Below, in pieces: positions 1-8,093 of a DNA stretch of 64,000 bases. The stretch comes from Methylobacterium sp. WSM2598 (lineage in GTDB: Bacteria; Pseudomonadota; Alphaproteobacteria; Rhizobiales; Beijerinckiaceae). The position numbers were made by a program, and so were the translations under genes. The notes under the pieces are model-generated. The model saw only the letters and a program-made list of their open reading frames with translations. It ran no database searches and was not told the origin of the DNA. The first letter of the stretch is position 1, and every line of letters starts with the position of its first letter. The stretch lies in contig NZ_KB900609.1 in NCBI RefSeq assembly GCF_000379105.1, forward strand, positions 6,099,866-6,163,865, given 5' to 3'.

Positions 1-649
1 CGGCGAGCCGGTTGCGGGCGCGGTTGACGCGGCTCTTGATGGTCCCGATCGCCACGCCGCAGATCCGGGCGACCTCCTCGTAGGACAGGCCCTCGGCCCC
101 GACCAGGATCAGCGCCTCGCGCTGGTCCGGCGGCAGCTTGGCGAGGCCGGCGCGCAGGTCCTGCACGTCCAGGCGGTGGCCCTGGTCGGGGGCCGAGAAC
201 AGCCGCGCCGCGTAGGTCCCGTCCTCGTCCTGCACCTCGCGCATGCGCTTGCGCTGCTCCGAGTAGAAGGCGTTGCGCAGGATGGTGAACAGCCACGCGT
301 TGAGGTTCGTGCCCGGCTGGAAGCGGTGCTGGTTCTGCCAGGCGCGCAGGATCGTGTCCTGCACGAGGTCGTCCGCCCGGGCGGAATTGTTGGTGAGCGA
401 GAGCGCGAAGGCCCGCAGCGAGGGCAGGGCGGAGAGGAGCCCGTCGCGGAACTCCGGCTCGACGCTGCGCCCCTGGGCGGCGAGCGCGGCTTCGAGCCGC
501 TCGATCAGCGCCAGGACCGTGTCCGGGGTGGCGGTCTCGATCGCCGCGTAGGCCTCCCGCAGCTGCCGCCCGAGGTGCTGCTGCACCGTGGAGGGCAGGG
601 AGGGCTTGGGCTCGGCCGGGGCGAGGGTGGCGGCATTCGGGTAGAGCAT
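1..649 (-). CDS. ecfG: EcfG-family general stress sigma factor with NepR-like N-terminus (3' end cut by window edge)
   Basis: Extracytoplasmic-function sigma factor of the alphaproteobacterial general stress response. The reading frame starts at ATG 649-647 and stays open to the window edge (216 residues visible). Residues about 24-60 (LGRQLREAYAAI, then PDTVLALIERLEAAL) look like the two-helix core of the anti-sigma factor NepR. From about residue 68 the protein is a typical EcfG: region 2 (RADDLVQDTILRAW, NAWLFTILRN) and region 4 (LPPDQREALILVGAEGLSYE, GTIKSRVNRARNRL). No ATG, GTG or TTG codon lies between the NepR-like part and region 2, so a separate sigma polypeptide is not easily made. 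An EcfG-type promoter lies 226 bases upstream, suggesting autoregulation. The sigma assignment is firm; the NepR resemblance is by eye. The extreme C-terminus is not visible. Confidence 0.85.
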   Translation of the reverse strand, partial: MLYPNAATLAPAEPKPSLPSTVQQHLGRQLREAYAAIETATPDTVLALIERLEAALAAQGRSVEPEFRDGLLSALPSLRAFALSLTNNSARADDLVQDTILRAWQNQHRFQPGTNLNAWLFTILRNAFYSEQRKRMREVQDEDGTYAARLFSAPDQGHRLDVQDLRAGLAKLPPDQREALILVGAEGLSYEEVARICGVAIGTIKSRVNRARNRLA

Positions 650-717
650 GGGGGGACTCTTCGCTTGGAGGGGCGGGGGCGGACGGTTCCGCCCGGGGAC
701 GAGGGGGGCGGGGGAGG

Positions 718-816
718 TCAGGCGCGCCCGGGGCGCCGGTCGCCGCCGCGAGCGGTCTCCGGCGCGGTCCCCCCGGGCCCGCCCCTCGCCGCGCCTCCCG
801 CCTGCTCGATCGCCAT
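718..816 (-). CDS. small ORF in the ecfG leader, 32 aa (tentative)
   Basis: A 32-codon frame starts at ATG 816-814, directly behind a strong ribosome-binding site (GGAGGAG on the minus strand), and ends at TGA 720-718, 68 bases before the ecfG start. The product is rich in Gly, Arg and Ala with no recognisable domain; it is not NepR. It lies between the EcfG-type promoter and ecfG, so it would be on the same transcript. It could be a leader peptide or chance in GC-rich DNA; only the ribosome-binding site argues for it. Confidence 0.25.
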   Translation of the reverse strand: MAIEQAGGAARGGPGGTAPETARGGDRRPGRA

Positions 817-874
817 CGGCTCCTCCTCTACCCCGTGTGACGCGCGAGGCCGCAACCTGGCCTCGCGCCGGGGC

Positions 875-900
875 AACGGCCGAAGCACGGCCAAGGTTCC
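875..900 (-). promoter_or_regulatory. EcfG-type (general stress response) promoter
   Basis: Read on the minus strand, GGAAC (900-896) is followed after exactly 17 bases by CGTT (878-875). This matches the GGAAC-N16/17-CGTT consensus of EcfG-dependent promoters. It points toward the ecfG-like gene, so the gene probably activates itself, as is usual in this system. The leader would be about 220 bases long and include the 32-codon ORF. Confidence 0.7.
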
Positions 901-941
901 CGAGCCGGACTCTTTCCCGAGCCGGATCCCCCGAGGCGCTC

Positions 942-1199
942 CTACCAGGGCCGGCCGCCGGGCCGGCGCCGGTACTCCGCCGCCCGGATCCGCGTCAGGA
1001 GCCGGTCGAGGTCCACCAGGAGGTCCCGCTCCTCCGCCTCGGCCGCCGCGATCGCCTCCGGATCGGACAGGTAGAGCCGCTGCTGGCGCGCGAGGGCGAG
1101 CCGGCGCTCCAGCCCCTCCCGCTCCGCATGCAGCGCGAGCAGCGCCGCGCGCTCCGAATCGTGCCCGTTCCCGCTCCCGGTCGTCGATGCCTCCTGCAC
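942..1199 (-). CDS. small coiled-coil hypothetical protein
   Basis: About 85 residues from a GTG start at 1199-1197, with a plausible ribosome-binding site (GGTGAGGA) upstream; an ATG at 1322 in the same frame would give 126 residues but adds a low-complexity leader. The body is one heptad-rich charged helix (ALHAEREGLERRLALARQQR, then EAEERDLLVDLDRLLTRI) ending in a basic tail. No family is recognised. It is divergent from pstS and shares the intergenic region with the Pho box. The regular helical pattern suggests a real protein; the start is uncertain. Confidence 0.45.
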   Translation of the reverse strand: MQEASTTGSGNGHDSERAALLALHAEREGLERRLALARQQRLYLSDPEAIAAAEAEERDLLVDLDRLLTRIRAAEYRRRPGGRPW

Positions 1200-1300
1200 G
1201 GCGGGGTCCTCACCTGCTCCCAGCTTGCCATGGCAGGATAACGCGCGAGCCCCCCGGACCGTCCCATGCTCCCGGCGACTTCGAGCGGAGGGCGAGGGCG

Positions 1301-1330
1301 ATGTCATGCAACCGTCATGCAACCGTCATA
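1301..1330 (+). promoter_or_regulatory. Pho box, three tandem half-sites
   Basis: The pentamer GTCAT occurs at 1303-1307, 1314-1318 and 1325-1329, an exact 11-base period, within the repeat CCGTCATGCAA. This is the geometry of PhoB binding sites (direct repeats one helical turn apart). It lies about 105 bases upstream of pstS, the first gene of a pst operon that also encodes PhoB, so phosphate starvation should induce the operon through it. Three half-sites leave room for more than one PhoB dimer. Confidence 0.8.
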
Positions 1331-1435
1331 GGGGCGGCGTCGTGCGGGGCTACCGCTCGCGCCGCGATGGACAGCCTCTCGCCCCGAGGCGAGACCCAGA
1401 CCGCGCGTCAGATTGACGGAACACGGAGAGCTTTC

Positions 1436-2476
1436 GTGAAACGATTCGCCACCGCGCTCGCCATCGGGCTCGCGACCGCCCAGATCGCCACCGCCGCCCT
1501 CGCGGCCGACATCACCGGCGCCGGCGCCACCTTCCCGTTCCCGGTCTACTCGAAGTGGGCCGAGGCCTACCGCAAGGAGGCCAGCGTCGGCCTGAACTAC
1601 CAGTCGATCGGCTCCGGCGGCGGCATCAAGCAGATCCAGGCCCGCACGGTCGATTTCGGCGCCACCGACGCGCCCCTGAAGGGCGAGGCCCTCGAGAAGG
1701 ACGGGCTCGTGCAGTTCCCGACCGTGATGGGCGGCGTCGTCCCGGTCGTGAACATCCAGGGCGTGAAGTCGGGTGAGGTGAAGCTCACCGGCGAGCTCCT
1801 CGCCGAGATCTACGCCGGCAAGATCAAGAAGTGGTCCGACCCCAGGATCGCCAAGCTGAACGAGAGCGTGAAGCTCCCCGACGCGGTGATCACGCCGGTC
1901 TACCGCTCCGACGCGTCCGGCACGACGAGCATCTTCACGACCTACCTGTCGGACGTGTCGGCCGATTGGAAGAAGGAGTTCGGCGCCTCGACGACGATCA
2001 GCTGGCCGGCCGGCCAGGGCGGCAAGGGCAACGAGGGCGTCACCGCCGTCGTGAAGCAGGTGCCGAACGCGATCGGCTACGTCGAGTACGCCTACGCCAA
2101 GCAGAACAAGCTGCCGGTGGCGCTGCTCCAGAACAAGGCCGGCAAGTTCCCCGAGCCGAGCGACGAGGCCTTCCAGGCCGCCGCCGCCAACGCCGACTGG
2201 AAGTCCGCCCCGGGCTTCGGCATCGCGCTGACCAACCAGGCCGGCGAGAAGGCGTGGCCGATCACCGCCGCCACCTTCATCCTGGTGCCCAAGAGCCCCA
2301 GCGACCCGGCCCGCGCCGCCGAGGTGCTGAAGTTCTTCTCCTGGGCCTACAAGAACGGCGACAAGCTCGCCAGCGACCTCGACTACGTGCCGCTGCCCGA
2401 CGCCGTCGTCGGCCTGATCCAGGACGAGTGGAAGAAGGTCACCGGCAAGGACGGCAAGCCGGTCCTCGGCATGTGA
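1436..2476 (+). CDS. pstS: phosphate ABC transporter substrate-binding protein PstS
   Basis: Periplasmic phosphate-binding protein of the high-affinity Pst importer, 346 aa. The GTG start at 1436 is preceded by GGAG and gives a clean signal peptide (KRFATALAIGLATAQIATAA, cleavage near ALA-AD). The frame is open far upstream, but that part is low-complexity and lacks family similarity. The family signature ITGAGATFPFPVYSKW opens the mature protein, and the phosphate-contact segments DFGATDAPL and YRSDASGTTSIF are present. It is first in pstSCAB-phoU-phoB, behind a Pho box and followed by a strong hairpin that may keep PstS expression above the downstream genes. Confidence 0.95.
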   Translation: MKRFATALAIGLATAQIATAALAADITGAGATFPFPVYSKWAEAYRKEASVGLNYQSIGSGGGIKQIQARTVDFGATDAPLKGEALEKDGLVQFPTVMGGVVPVVNIQGVKSGEVKLTGELLAEIYAGKIKKWSDPRIAKLNESVKLPDAVITPVYRSDASGTTSIFTTYLSDVSADWKKEFGASTTISWPAGQGGKGNEGVTAVVKQVPNAIGYVEYAYAKQNKLPVALLQNKAGKFPEPSDEAFQAAAANADWKSAPGFGIALTNQAGEKAWPITAATFILVPKSPSDPARAAEVLKFFSWAYKNGDKLASDLDYVPLPDAVVGLIQDEWKKVTGKDGKPVLGM

Positions 2477-2486
2477 GCCGCAACCC

Positions 2487-2522
2487 GGCGCCCCCTCCGG
2501 CCCTCGCGCCGGAGGGGGCGCC
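2487..2522 (+). terminator. intercistronic hairpin between pstS and pstC
   Basis: A perfect 14-bp inverted repeat (GGCGCCCCCTCCGG at 2487-2500, its complement at 2509-2522) with an 8-base loop begins nine bases after the pstS stop. There is no T run, so it is more likely a partial terminator or mRNA-stabilising structure than a full stop. Such an element fits the common need for more binding protein than permease. Confidence 0.6.
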
Positions 2523-2585
2523 CCATCGACGGCTCGCGTCGGGCGGCTCCGCGCGCTACAGGCGGCTCACTGAAGGGAAATCCGG

Positions 2586-3560
2586 ATGGTCGCGTTGTCC
2601 GAACACCTCGCTCTCGCCACCGCCCCCAAGGCCGCGCGCGGCGCGCCGAGCCCCCTGGCGGACCGCCTCTTCCAGGCCGCCGCCTTCGGCTCGGCGCTGC
2701 TGGTGCTGCTGGTGCTCGCCGGCATCCTCGCCTCGATCGTCTACGGCGGCTGGCCGGCCTTCCAGGCCTTCGGGCCCGGCTTCATCACCTCGAGCGCCTG
2801 GAATGTCGGGCGCGAGGAGTACGGAGCCCTCGTCGCCATCATCGGCACCCTGGTCTCGGCCTTCCTGGCCCTGGTGATCGGCGTCCCGATCTCCCTCGGC
2901 ATCGCCATCTACCTCACCCAGCTCTGCCCCGGCTGGGCGCGCAAGCCCGTGGCGATGACGATCGAGCTGCTCGCCTCGGTGCCGAGCATCATCTACGGCA
3001 TGTGGGGCCTGTTCGTGTTCGCCCCGCTCTTCGCCCGCTTCGTGCAGGTGCCGGTCTCGAACCTCGTCGAGGGCCTGCCTGTCGTCGGCACGCTGCTCTA
3101 CGCGCAGGTGCCCTCGGGGGTCGGCATCCTGACCGCCGGCATCATCCTGGCCATCATGATCGTGCCCTTCGTGGCCTCGATCACCCGCGACATGCTCGAC
3201 CAGATCCCGACCGTCCTGCGCGAGAGCGCCTACGGCATCGGCTGCACCACCTGGGAGGTCGTGCGCCACGTGCTGGTCCCGCAGGCCTCGGTCTCGATCA
3301 TCGGCGCGATCATGCTCGGGCTCGGCCGGGCGCTCGGCGAGACCATGGCGGTGACCTTCGTGATCGGCAACGCGAACCGCCTGTCGCCCTCGATCTTCGA
3401 CCCGGGCTCGACCATCGCGTCGCGCATCGCCAACGAGTTCAACGAGGCGGACGGGATGCAGCTGCACGCCCTGCTGGCGCTCGGCTGCATCCTGTTCGTC
3501 GTCACCTTCATCGTCCTCATCGTGGCCCGGCTGCTCGTGCGCCGCGTGAAGGTCGCCTGA
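2586..3560 (+). CDS. pstC: phosphate ABC transporter permease PstC
   Basis: Inner-membrane permease subunit of the Pst importer, 324 aa, with six predicted membrane segments. The cytoplasmic coupling motif typical of ABC importers is visible (RESAYGIGCTTWEVVRHVLV), followed by the family segment MLGLGRALGETMAVTFVIGN. It pairs with PstA, encoded 25 bases downstream. Length is normal and the ATG start follows a purine-rich GAAGGGAA. Function is clear from sequence and operon position. Confidence 0.95.
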   Translation: MVALSEHLALATAPKAARGAPSPLADRLFQAAAFGSALLVLLVLAGILASIVYGGWPAFQAFGPGFITSSAWNVGREEYGALVAIIGTLVSAFLALVIGVPISLGIAIYLTQLCPGWARKPVAMTIELLASVPSIIYGMWGLFVFAPLFARFVQVPVSNLVEGLPVVGTLLYAQVPSGVGILTAGIILAIMIVPFVASITRDMLDQIPTVLRESAYGIGCTTWEVVRHVLVPQASVSIIGAIMLGLGRALGETMAVTFVIGNANRLSPSIFDPGSTIASRIANEFNEADGMQLHALLALGCILFVVTFIVLIVARLLVRRVKVA

Positions 3561-3585
3561 TCCCGCCCGACGGAGCTCTGATGCC

Positions 3586-4500
3586 ATGGACGCCCGGACC
3601 ACCCTCGCCACGGCAGGCCAGGCCGCGACCGCCGAACCGGCGCGCCAAGCCTGGGGCCGCGTCCGCGCCGGCCGGCGCACCGCCGACCGGCTGCTGATCA
3701 TCCTCTGCACGGCGGCGACGGCGCTCGGCGCGATCGTGCTGGGCTCGATCCTGCTGATGCTGATCGTCGAGGGCCTGCGCGGCCTCTCGCCGACCCTGTT
3801 CACCGAGGTGACGCCGGGTCCCGGCTCGGAGGGGGGCGGGATCGCCAACGCCATCCTCGGCAGCCTGGTCATGACGCTGATCGGCATCGTGGTGGCGACC
3901 CCGGTCGGGGTGCTCGCCGGCACCTACCTCGCCGAGTACGGGCGCACGGCCAAGCTCGCCGACGCGATCCGGTTCCTGAACGACATCCTGCTCTCGGCGC
4001 CCTCGATCCTGATCGGCCTCTTCGTCTACACGGTGATGGTGCGCACCATGGGCGGCTACTCGGGCTGGGCCGGCGGCGTGGCGCTCGCCATCATCGCGAC
4101 GCCGGTGATCGTGCGCACCACCGAGGACATGCTGCGCCTCGTGCCGGGCTCCCTGCGCGAGGCCGGCGCGGCCCTGGGCGCGCCGCCCTCGATCGTGATC
4201 CGCGCCGTCACCTGGAAGGCCGCGCAGGCCGGCATCGTCACCGGCATCCTGCTCGCCCTGGCGCGCATCGCGGGCGAGACGGCGCCGCTCCTGTTCACGG
4301 CGCTCAACAACAATTCCTGGTTCAGCCCCAACCTGATGGGCGGCGTCGCCAACCTCCCGGTGATGATCTACCAATTCGCCCTCTCGCCCTACGAGAACTG
4401 GCGCCAACTCGCCTGGGCGGGCGCCCTGCTGATCACCGTGACCATCCTGGGCCTGTCGATCGCGGCCCGCCTGTTCCTGCGCGGCGGCAGGGGCCGCTGA
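3586..4500 (+). CDS. pstA: phosphate ABC transporter permease PstA
   Basis: Second inner-membrane permease of the Pst importer, 304 aa. After a soluble N-terminal stretch of about 30 residues come six membrane segments. The coupling loop (LREAGAALGAPPSIVIRAVT) and the conserved IAGETAPLLFTALNNN segment are characteristic of PstA. It sits between pstC and pstB and forms the channel with PstC. Confidence 0.95.
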   Translation: MDARTTLATAGQAATAEPARQAWGRVRAGRRTADRLLIILCTAATALGAIVLGSILLMLIVEGLRGLSPTLFTEVTPGPGSEGGGIANAILGSLVMTLIGIVVATPVGVLAGTYLAEYGRTAKLADAIRFLNDILLSAPSILIGLFVYTVMVRTMGGYSGWAGGVALAIIATPVIVRTTEDMLRLVPGSLREAGAALGAPPSIVIRAVTWKAAQAGIVTGILLALARIAGETAPLLFTALNNNSWFSPNLMGGVANLPVMIYQFALSPYENWRQLAWAGALLITVTILGLSIAARLFLRGGRGR

Positions 4501-4541
4501 GACCGCGCCGCCCCCCGCCGACGATCCTCCGGAGAACCCCG

Positions 4542-5354
4542 ATGAGCGCCTCCGCCACCGCCGCACCGGTCGTCAAATCCGGCGCGGCCGACGAGACCGC
4601 CCCGGTCCGCCTCGCGGTCAAGAACCTCAACTTCTACTACGGGACCTTCCAGGGCCTGAAGAACATCAACCTCGACTTCCACGACCGGCAGGTCACCGCG
4701 CTGATCGGGCCGTCGGGCTGCGGCAAGTCCACGCTGCTGCGCACCTTCAACCGGATCTACTCGCTCTATCCCGACCAGCGGGCGGAGGGCGAGATCCTGC
4801 TCGACGGGCGCAACATCCTCGACCCGGCGATCGACCTGAACGAGCTGCGCGCCCGCGTCGGCATGGTGTTCCAGAAGCCGACGCCCTTCCCGATGTCGAT
4901 CTACGATAACATCGCCTTCGGCATCCGGCTCTACGAGCGGCTCGGCAGGGCCGACCTCGACCAGCGCGTCGAGGAGGCCCTGCGCAAGGCCGCCCTCTGG
5001 GACGAGGTCAAGGACAAGCTCAAGCAATCCGGCATGGGCCTGTCGGGCGGCCAGCAGCAGCGCCTCTGCATCGCCCGCACGGTCGCCCAAAAGCCCGAGG
5101 TGATCCTGTTCGACGAGCCGACCTCGGCCCTCGATCCGATCTCGACCGGCCGCATCGAGGAGCTGCTGGAGCAGCTGCGCGGGGAATTCACCATCGCGAT
5201 CGTCACCCACAACATGCAGCAGGCGGCCCGCATCTCGCAGTTCACGGCCTTCATGTATCTCGGCGAGCTGATCGAGTTCGGGCCGACGAACCGGCTGTTC
5301 ATGACTCCGACAAAGCGCCAGACCCAGGACTACATCACCGGCCGGTTCGGCTGA
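4542..5354 (+). CDS. pstB: phosphate ABC transporter ATPase PstB
   Basis: Cytoplasmic ATPase of the Pst importer, 270 aa. All ABC motifs are intact: Walker A (GPSGCGKSTLL), Q-loop (MVFQKPTPFP), signature (LSGGQQQRLCIART), Walker B (VILFDEPTSALD) and the switch histidine (IVTHNMQQA). The sequence after Walker A (RTFNRIYSLYPDQRAEGEI) is the PstB-specific form. It lies 41 bases after pstA and 29 before phoU. PstB and PhoU together also take part in repressing the PhoR/PhoB response when phosphate is plentiful. Confidence 0.97.
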   Translation: MSASATAAPVVKSGAADETAPVRLAVKNLNFYYGTFQGLKNINLDFHDRQVTALIGPSGCGKSTLLRTFNRIYSLYPDQRAEGEILLDGRNILDPAIDLNELRARVGMVFQKPTPFPMSIYDNIAFGIRLYERLGRADLDQRVEEALRKAALWDEVKDKLKQSGMGLSGGQQQRLCIARTVAQKPEVILFDEPTSALDPISTGRIEELLEQLRGEFTIAIVTHNMQQAARISQFTAFMYLGELIEFGPTNRLFMTPTKRQTQDYITGRFG

Positions 5355-5383
5355 CCCTCCCCCTTGCGAGCAGGACGAGCGCC

Positions 5384-6106
5384 ATGTCGGATCACATCGT
5401 CAGTTCCTACGACGCGGACCTGCAGAACCTGCGCCGCAGCATCGCCGAGATGGGCGGGATCGCCGAGAAGATGATGGCGGATGCGGCGACCGCCCTGGTG
5501 CGCCGCGACGGCACCCTGGCCCAGAGCGTGATCGCGGCGGATGCCCGCCTCGACGGGCTCCAGCGCGAGATCGAGGAGCGGGCGATCCTGCTCATCGCCA
5601 AGCGCCAGCCGATGGCGATCGACCTGCGCGAGACGATCTCGGCGATCCGCGTCTCCGGCGACCTCGAGCGGATCGGCGACCTCGCCAAGAACATCGCCAA
5701 GCGGGTGGTGGCGATCAGCGATCAGCCCCAGCTCCAGAAGGTGGTGGTCGGCGTCCAGCACATGAGCGACCTCGTGCAGGAGCAGCTCAAGGACGTGCTC
5801 GACGCCTACGCGACCCAGGACGTCGCCGTGGCCCTCGACGTCTGGGCGCGCGACGGCGGCATCGACGCGCTCTACACGTCCCTGTTCCGCGAGCTCCTCA
5901 CCTACATGATGGAGGATCCGCGCAACATCAGCTTCTGCACGCACCTCCTGTTCTGCGCCAAGAACGTGGAGCGGATCGGCGACCACACCACCAACATCGC
6001 CGAGACGATCCACTACCTCGTCAGCGGCGAGACGCTGCCGACCGAGCGCCCGAAGAACGACCGGTCGAGCTTCGCCACGGTGGCGCCGCCGGCGCCGGAG
6101 GCGTGA
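5384..6106 (+). CDS. phoU: phosphate signalling regulator PhoU
   Basis: PhoU couples the Pst transporter to the PhoR/PhoB two-component system, keeping it off under phosphate excess. The 240-aa protein has the usual two three-helix repeats, each with the E/DxxxD-type metal-cluster motifs (DLERIGDLAKNIAKR near residues 96-110 and NVERIGDHTTNIAE near 195-208). Its place between pstB and phoB fits this role. No phoR kinase gene lies in the window. Confidence 0.95.
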   Translation: MSDHIVSSYDADLQNLRRSIAEMGGIAEKMMADAATALVRRDGTLAQSVIAADARLDGLQREIEERAILLIAKRQPMAIDLRETISAIRVSGDLERIGDLAKNIAKRVVAISDQPQLQKVVVGVQHMSDLVQEQLKDVLDAYATQDVAVALDVWARDGGIDALYTSLFRELLTYMMEDPRNISFCTHLLFCAKNVERIGDHTTNIAETIHYLVSGETLPTERPKNDRSSFATVAPPAPEA

Positions 6107-6124
6107 CCGGACCGGAGACCCGCA

Positions 6125-6835
6125 TTGTCGATGAGCACAAGGATCCTGATCGTCGAGGATGAGGAGCCGCTGACGCTCCTGCTCCGCTACAACCTCGAAG
6201 CCGAGGGCTTCACGGTGGATGCCGTGGCCCGCGGCGACGAGGCGGATATCCGCCTGCGCGAGCAGGTGCCGGACCTCGTCCTCCTCGACTGGATGGTGCC
6301 GGGGCTGTCGGGCATCGAGCTCTGCCGCCGGATCCGGGCGCGCCGGGAGACCGAGCGGCTGCCGGTCATCATGCTCACCGCCCGCGGCGAGGAGGGCGAC
6401 CGGGTGCGCGGCCTCGCCACCGGCGCCGACGACTACATCGTGAAGCCCTTCTCGGTGCCGGAGCTGCTGGCGCGGGTGCGGGCGCTGCTGCGCCGCGCCA
6501 AGCCGGCCCACGTGGCGCATCTCCTGGTGGCGGGCGACATCGAGCTCGACCGGGTCAGCCACCGGGTGCGGCGCGAGGGGCGGGAGCTGCATCTCGGCCC
6601 GACCGAGTTCAAGCTGCTCGAATTCCTGATGCAGAGCCCGGGCCGGGTCTTCTCCCGCGAGCAGCTCCTCGACGGCGTGTGGGGCCACGACGTCTACATC
6701 GACGAGCGCACGGTCGACGTGCATATCGGCCGGCTGCGCAAGGCGATCAACCGGCCGCGCCGCCCCGACCCGATCCGCACCGTGCGCGGCTCGGGCTACT
6801 CCTTCGACGAGATGTTCGCGAACGGCGCCTCCTGA
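6125..6835 (+). CDS. phoB: phosphate regulon response regulator PhoB
   Basis: OmpR/PhoB-type response regulator, 236 aa. The receiver domain carries the acidic pocket (IVEDEEPLTLL), the phospho-acceptor Asp in LVLLDWMVPG and the conserved Lys in VKPFSVPEL. The C-terminal winged helix has LGPTEFKLLEFLM and DERTVDVHIGRLRKAI, both typical of PhoB. The TTG at 6125 has a well-placed GGAG seven bases upstream; an ATG two codons later (6131) is an alternative. It probably binds the triple Pho box before pstS, closing an autoregulatory loop. Confidence 0.93.
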   Translation: MSMSTRILIVEDEEPLTLLLRYNLEAEGFTVDAVARGDEADIRLREQVPDLVLLDWMVPGLSGIELCRRIRARRETERLPVIMLTARGEEGDRVRGLATGADDYIVKPFSVPELLARVRALLRRAKPAHVAHLLVAGDIELDRVSHRVRREGRELHLGPTEFKLLEFLMQSPGRVFSREQLLDGVWGHDVYIDERTVDVHIGRLRKAINRPRRPDPIRTVRGSGYSFDEMFANGAS

Positions 6836-6955
6836 GCGCCCCGGCCGCATCGAGGCCCGGCATCGGCGGACGGCATCGCGGCGTCGTGGGCCGCGAGGGT
6901 CCGCCCTGCGCGCGGCGACGGCACGCTTGACCCTCCCAGGACGACCCTCCCAGGA

Positions 6956-6976
6956 CGCGATCCCGGCAGGATCGCG
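6956..6976. terminator. hairpin downstream of phoB
   Basis: An 8-bp inverted repeat (CGCGATCC / GGATCGCG) around a 5-base loop, about 120 bases after the phoB stop and between the convergent genes phoB and gcrA. There is no T run. Just upstream the 14-base unit GACCCTCCCAGGAC occurs twice in tandem. It may end transcription from either side; evidence is structural only. Confidence 0.35.
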
Positions 6977-7048
6977 CCGCGCAGGCCCGCCGGGGCCTCG
7001 CCGCCGGGTCGTCGCCGCCGAACCGGTGACGGGTTCGGCGAACGGGGC

Positions 7049-7576
7049 TCAGCGGAAGGCCACGACCCGCCGGTCGCTGCGCTTGCGCTCGGTCGCCGGC
7101 TGGTAGGCGATGCGCGCGTGGTGGGTGCAGTAGGGCAGGCCCGTGATCGAGCGGGCGCCGCAGAAGCGGAAATCGGGCGAGGCCGGGTCGCCCATGGGCC
7201 AGCGGCACATGAACTCGCGCAGCTCCATGATCGTCACCCGCTCCGAGAGCGGCAGCGCCGCCTCCGCCGACGGCGGGGGCTCGGCGCGCACCAGCGCCAG
7301 CGAGGCCGGCGCGGGCGCCACCATGGTCGGGACCGGCGCCTGGGCGGGCGGGCGCTCCTCCTCGCTCGGCGCGCGGCTGCGCGGCACCGGCGCGGGCGCC
7401 CCGTTCGACTTCAGCACCCGGCCGGCCAAGCCGAGCCGATGCACCTTTCCGATCACCGCATTGCGCGAGACGCCGCCGATCTCGGCCGCGATCTGGCTCG
7501 CGCTGCGCCCCTCTCCCCACAGCCGCTTCAGGAGTTCGACCCGTTCCTTCGTCCAGCTCGGGCCCGCATCCGTCAT
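7049..7576 (-). CDS. gcrA: cell-cycle transcriptional regulator GcrA
   Basis: GcrA activates sigma-70 promoters methylated at GANTC sites and acts opposite CtrA in the alphaproteobacterial cell cycle. The 175-aa protein begins with the diagnostic N-terminal helix-turn-helix (SWTKERVELLKRLWGEGRSA, then ASQIAAEIGGVSRNAVIGKV), has a Pro/Ala-rich linker, and ends with the Cys/His segment found in the family (CRWPMGDP, FRFCGARSI, YCTHHARIAY) that contacts sigma-70. All parts are intact. It stands alone, convergent with phoB. Confidence 0.93.
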   Translation of the reverse strand: MTDAGPSWTKERVELLKRLWGEGRSASQIAAEIGGVSRNAVIGKVHRLGLAGRVLKSNGAPAPVPRSRAPSEEERPPAQAPVPTMVAPAPASLALVRAEPPPSAEAALPLSERVTIMELREFMCRWPMGDPASPDFRFCGARSITGLPYCTHHARIAYQPATERKRSDRRVVAFR

Positions 7577-8093
7577 CGCCGCCTCCGAATTCCCCCACCC
7601 ATCAGCGGCACGGACGCACGCAGCCGTCTGCGTTCGGCCGTGCGACCGCGCGTCCAGTGCCTCTCTGCTGCTGATGATCGCCGCTTCGTGACAGCGCTTG
7701 CGACGGGGGTGAACCTACAGGAGCGGCCGTTCTCCGCGCAAGAGTCCCACGGCCCCGCCGGACCCGTTTTCCCCGCGCCGGGCCGGGTTCGCGCAGGGCC
7801 GCGGACTGGGGGGAGAGGCGCCCGGCGGGGTCCCCTCCGGGGGGGCGGCGAGGCCAGGAAATCCACAGCGTATCAACAGCTTGTCACGCGCCGGGGCGGG
7901 CGCGCGCCGGCGCCCCGAGGCGGCCGCCGCGCACTCCGCGGGCGGCCCCGGAGGGCCCGCCCCGGGCGAGGGCGAGCGGGACAGAGTGGCATCCGCGCCA
8001 CGCTGCATCCCGTGCGAGAGGTCGCGTTGCCCGGGCGGCGCCCTGCACCTATGGTTCCGCCCCGGGCCGCGCGTGCCCGACACGGGAAATTCC
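7577..8093. other. intergenic region between gcrA and eipB
   Basis: About 517 bases separate these divergent genes. Reading both strands shows no convincing gene, RNA or repeat; the open frames here lack ribosome-binding sites and family signatures. A single GAGTC (GANTC-type methylation site) lies at 7742-7746. Promoters for both genes are presumably here but no consensus pair was recognised. Confidence 0.5.

Noticed and set aside
661..690. A second GGAACC (690-685, minus strand) close to the ecfG start as the main stress promoter
   Set aside because: No CGTT lies 16-17 bases after it; the site at 875-900 matches both halves.
5384..6835. phoR sensor kinase expected near phoU and phoB
   Set aside because: No histidine kinase motifs occur on either strand from the sigma gene through gcrA; it must lie elsewhere.
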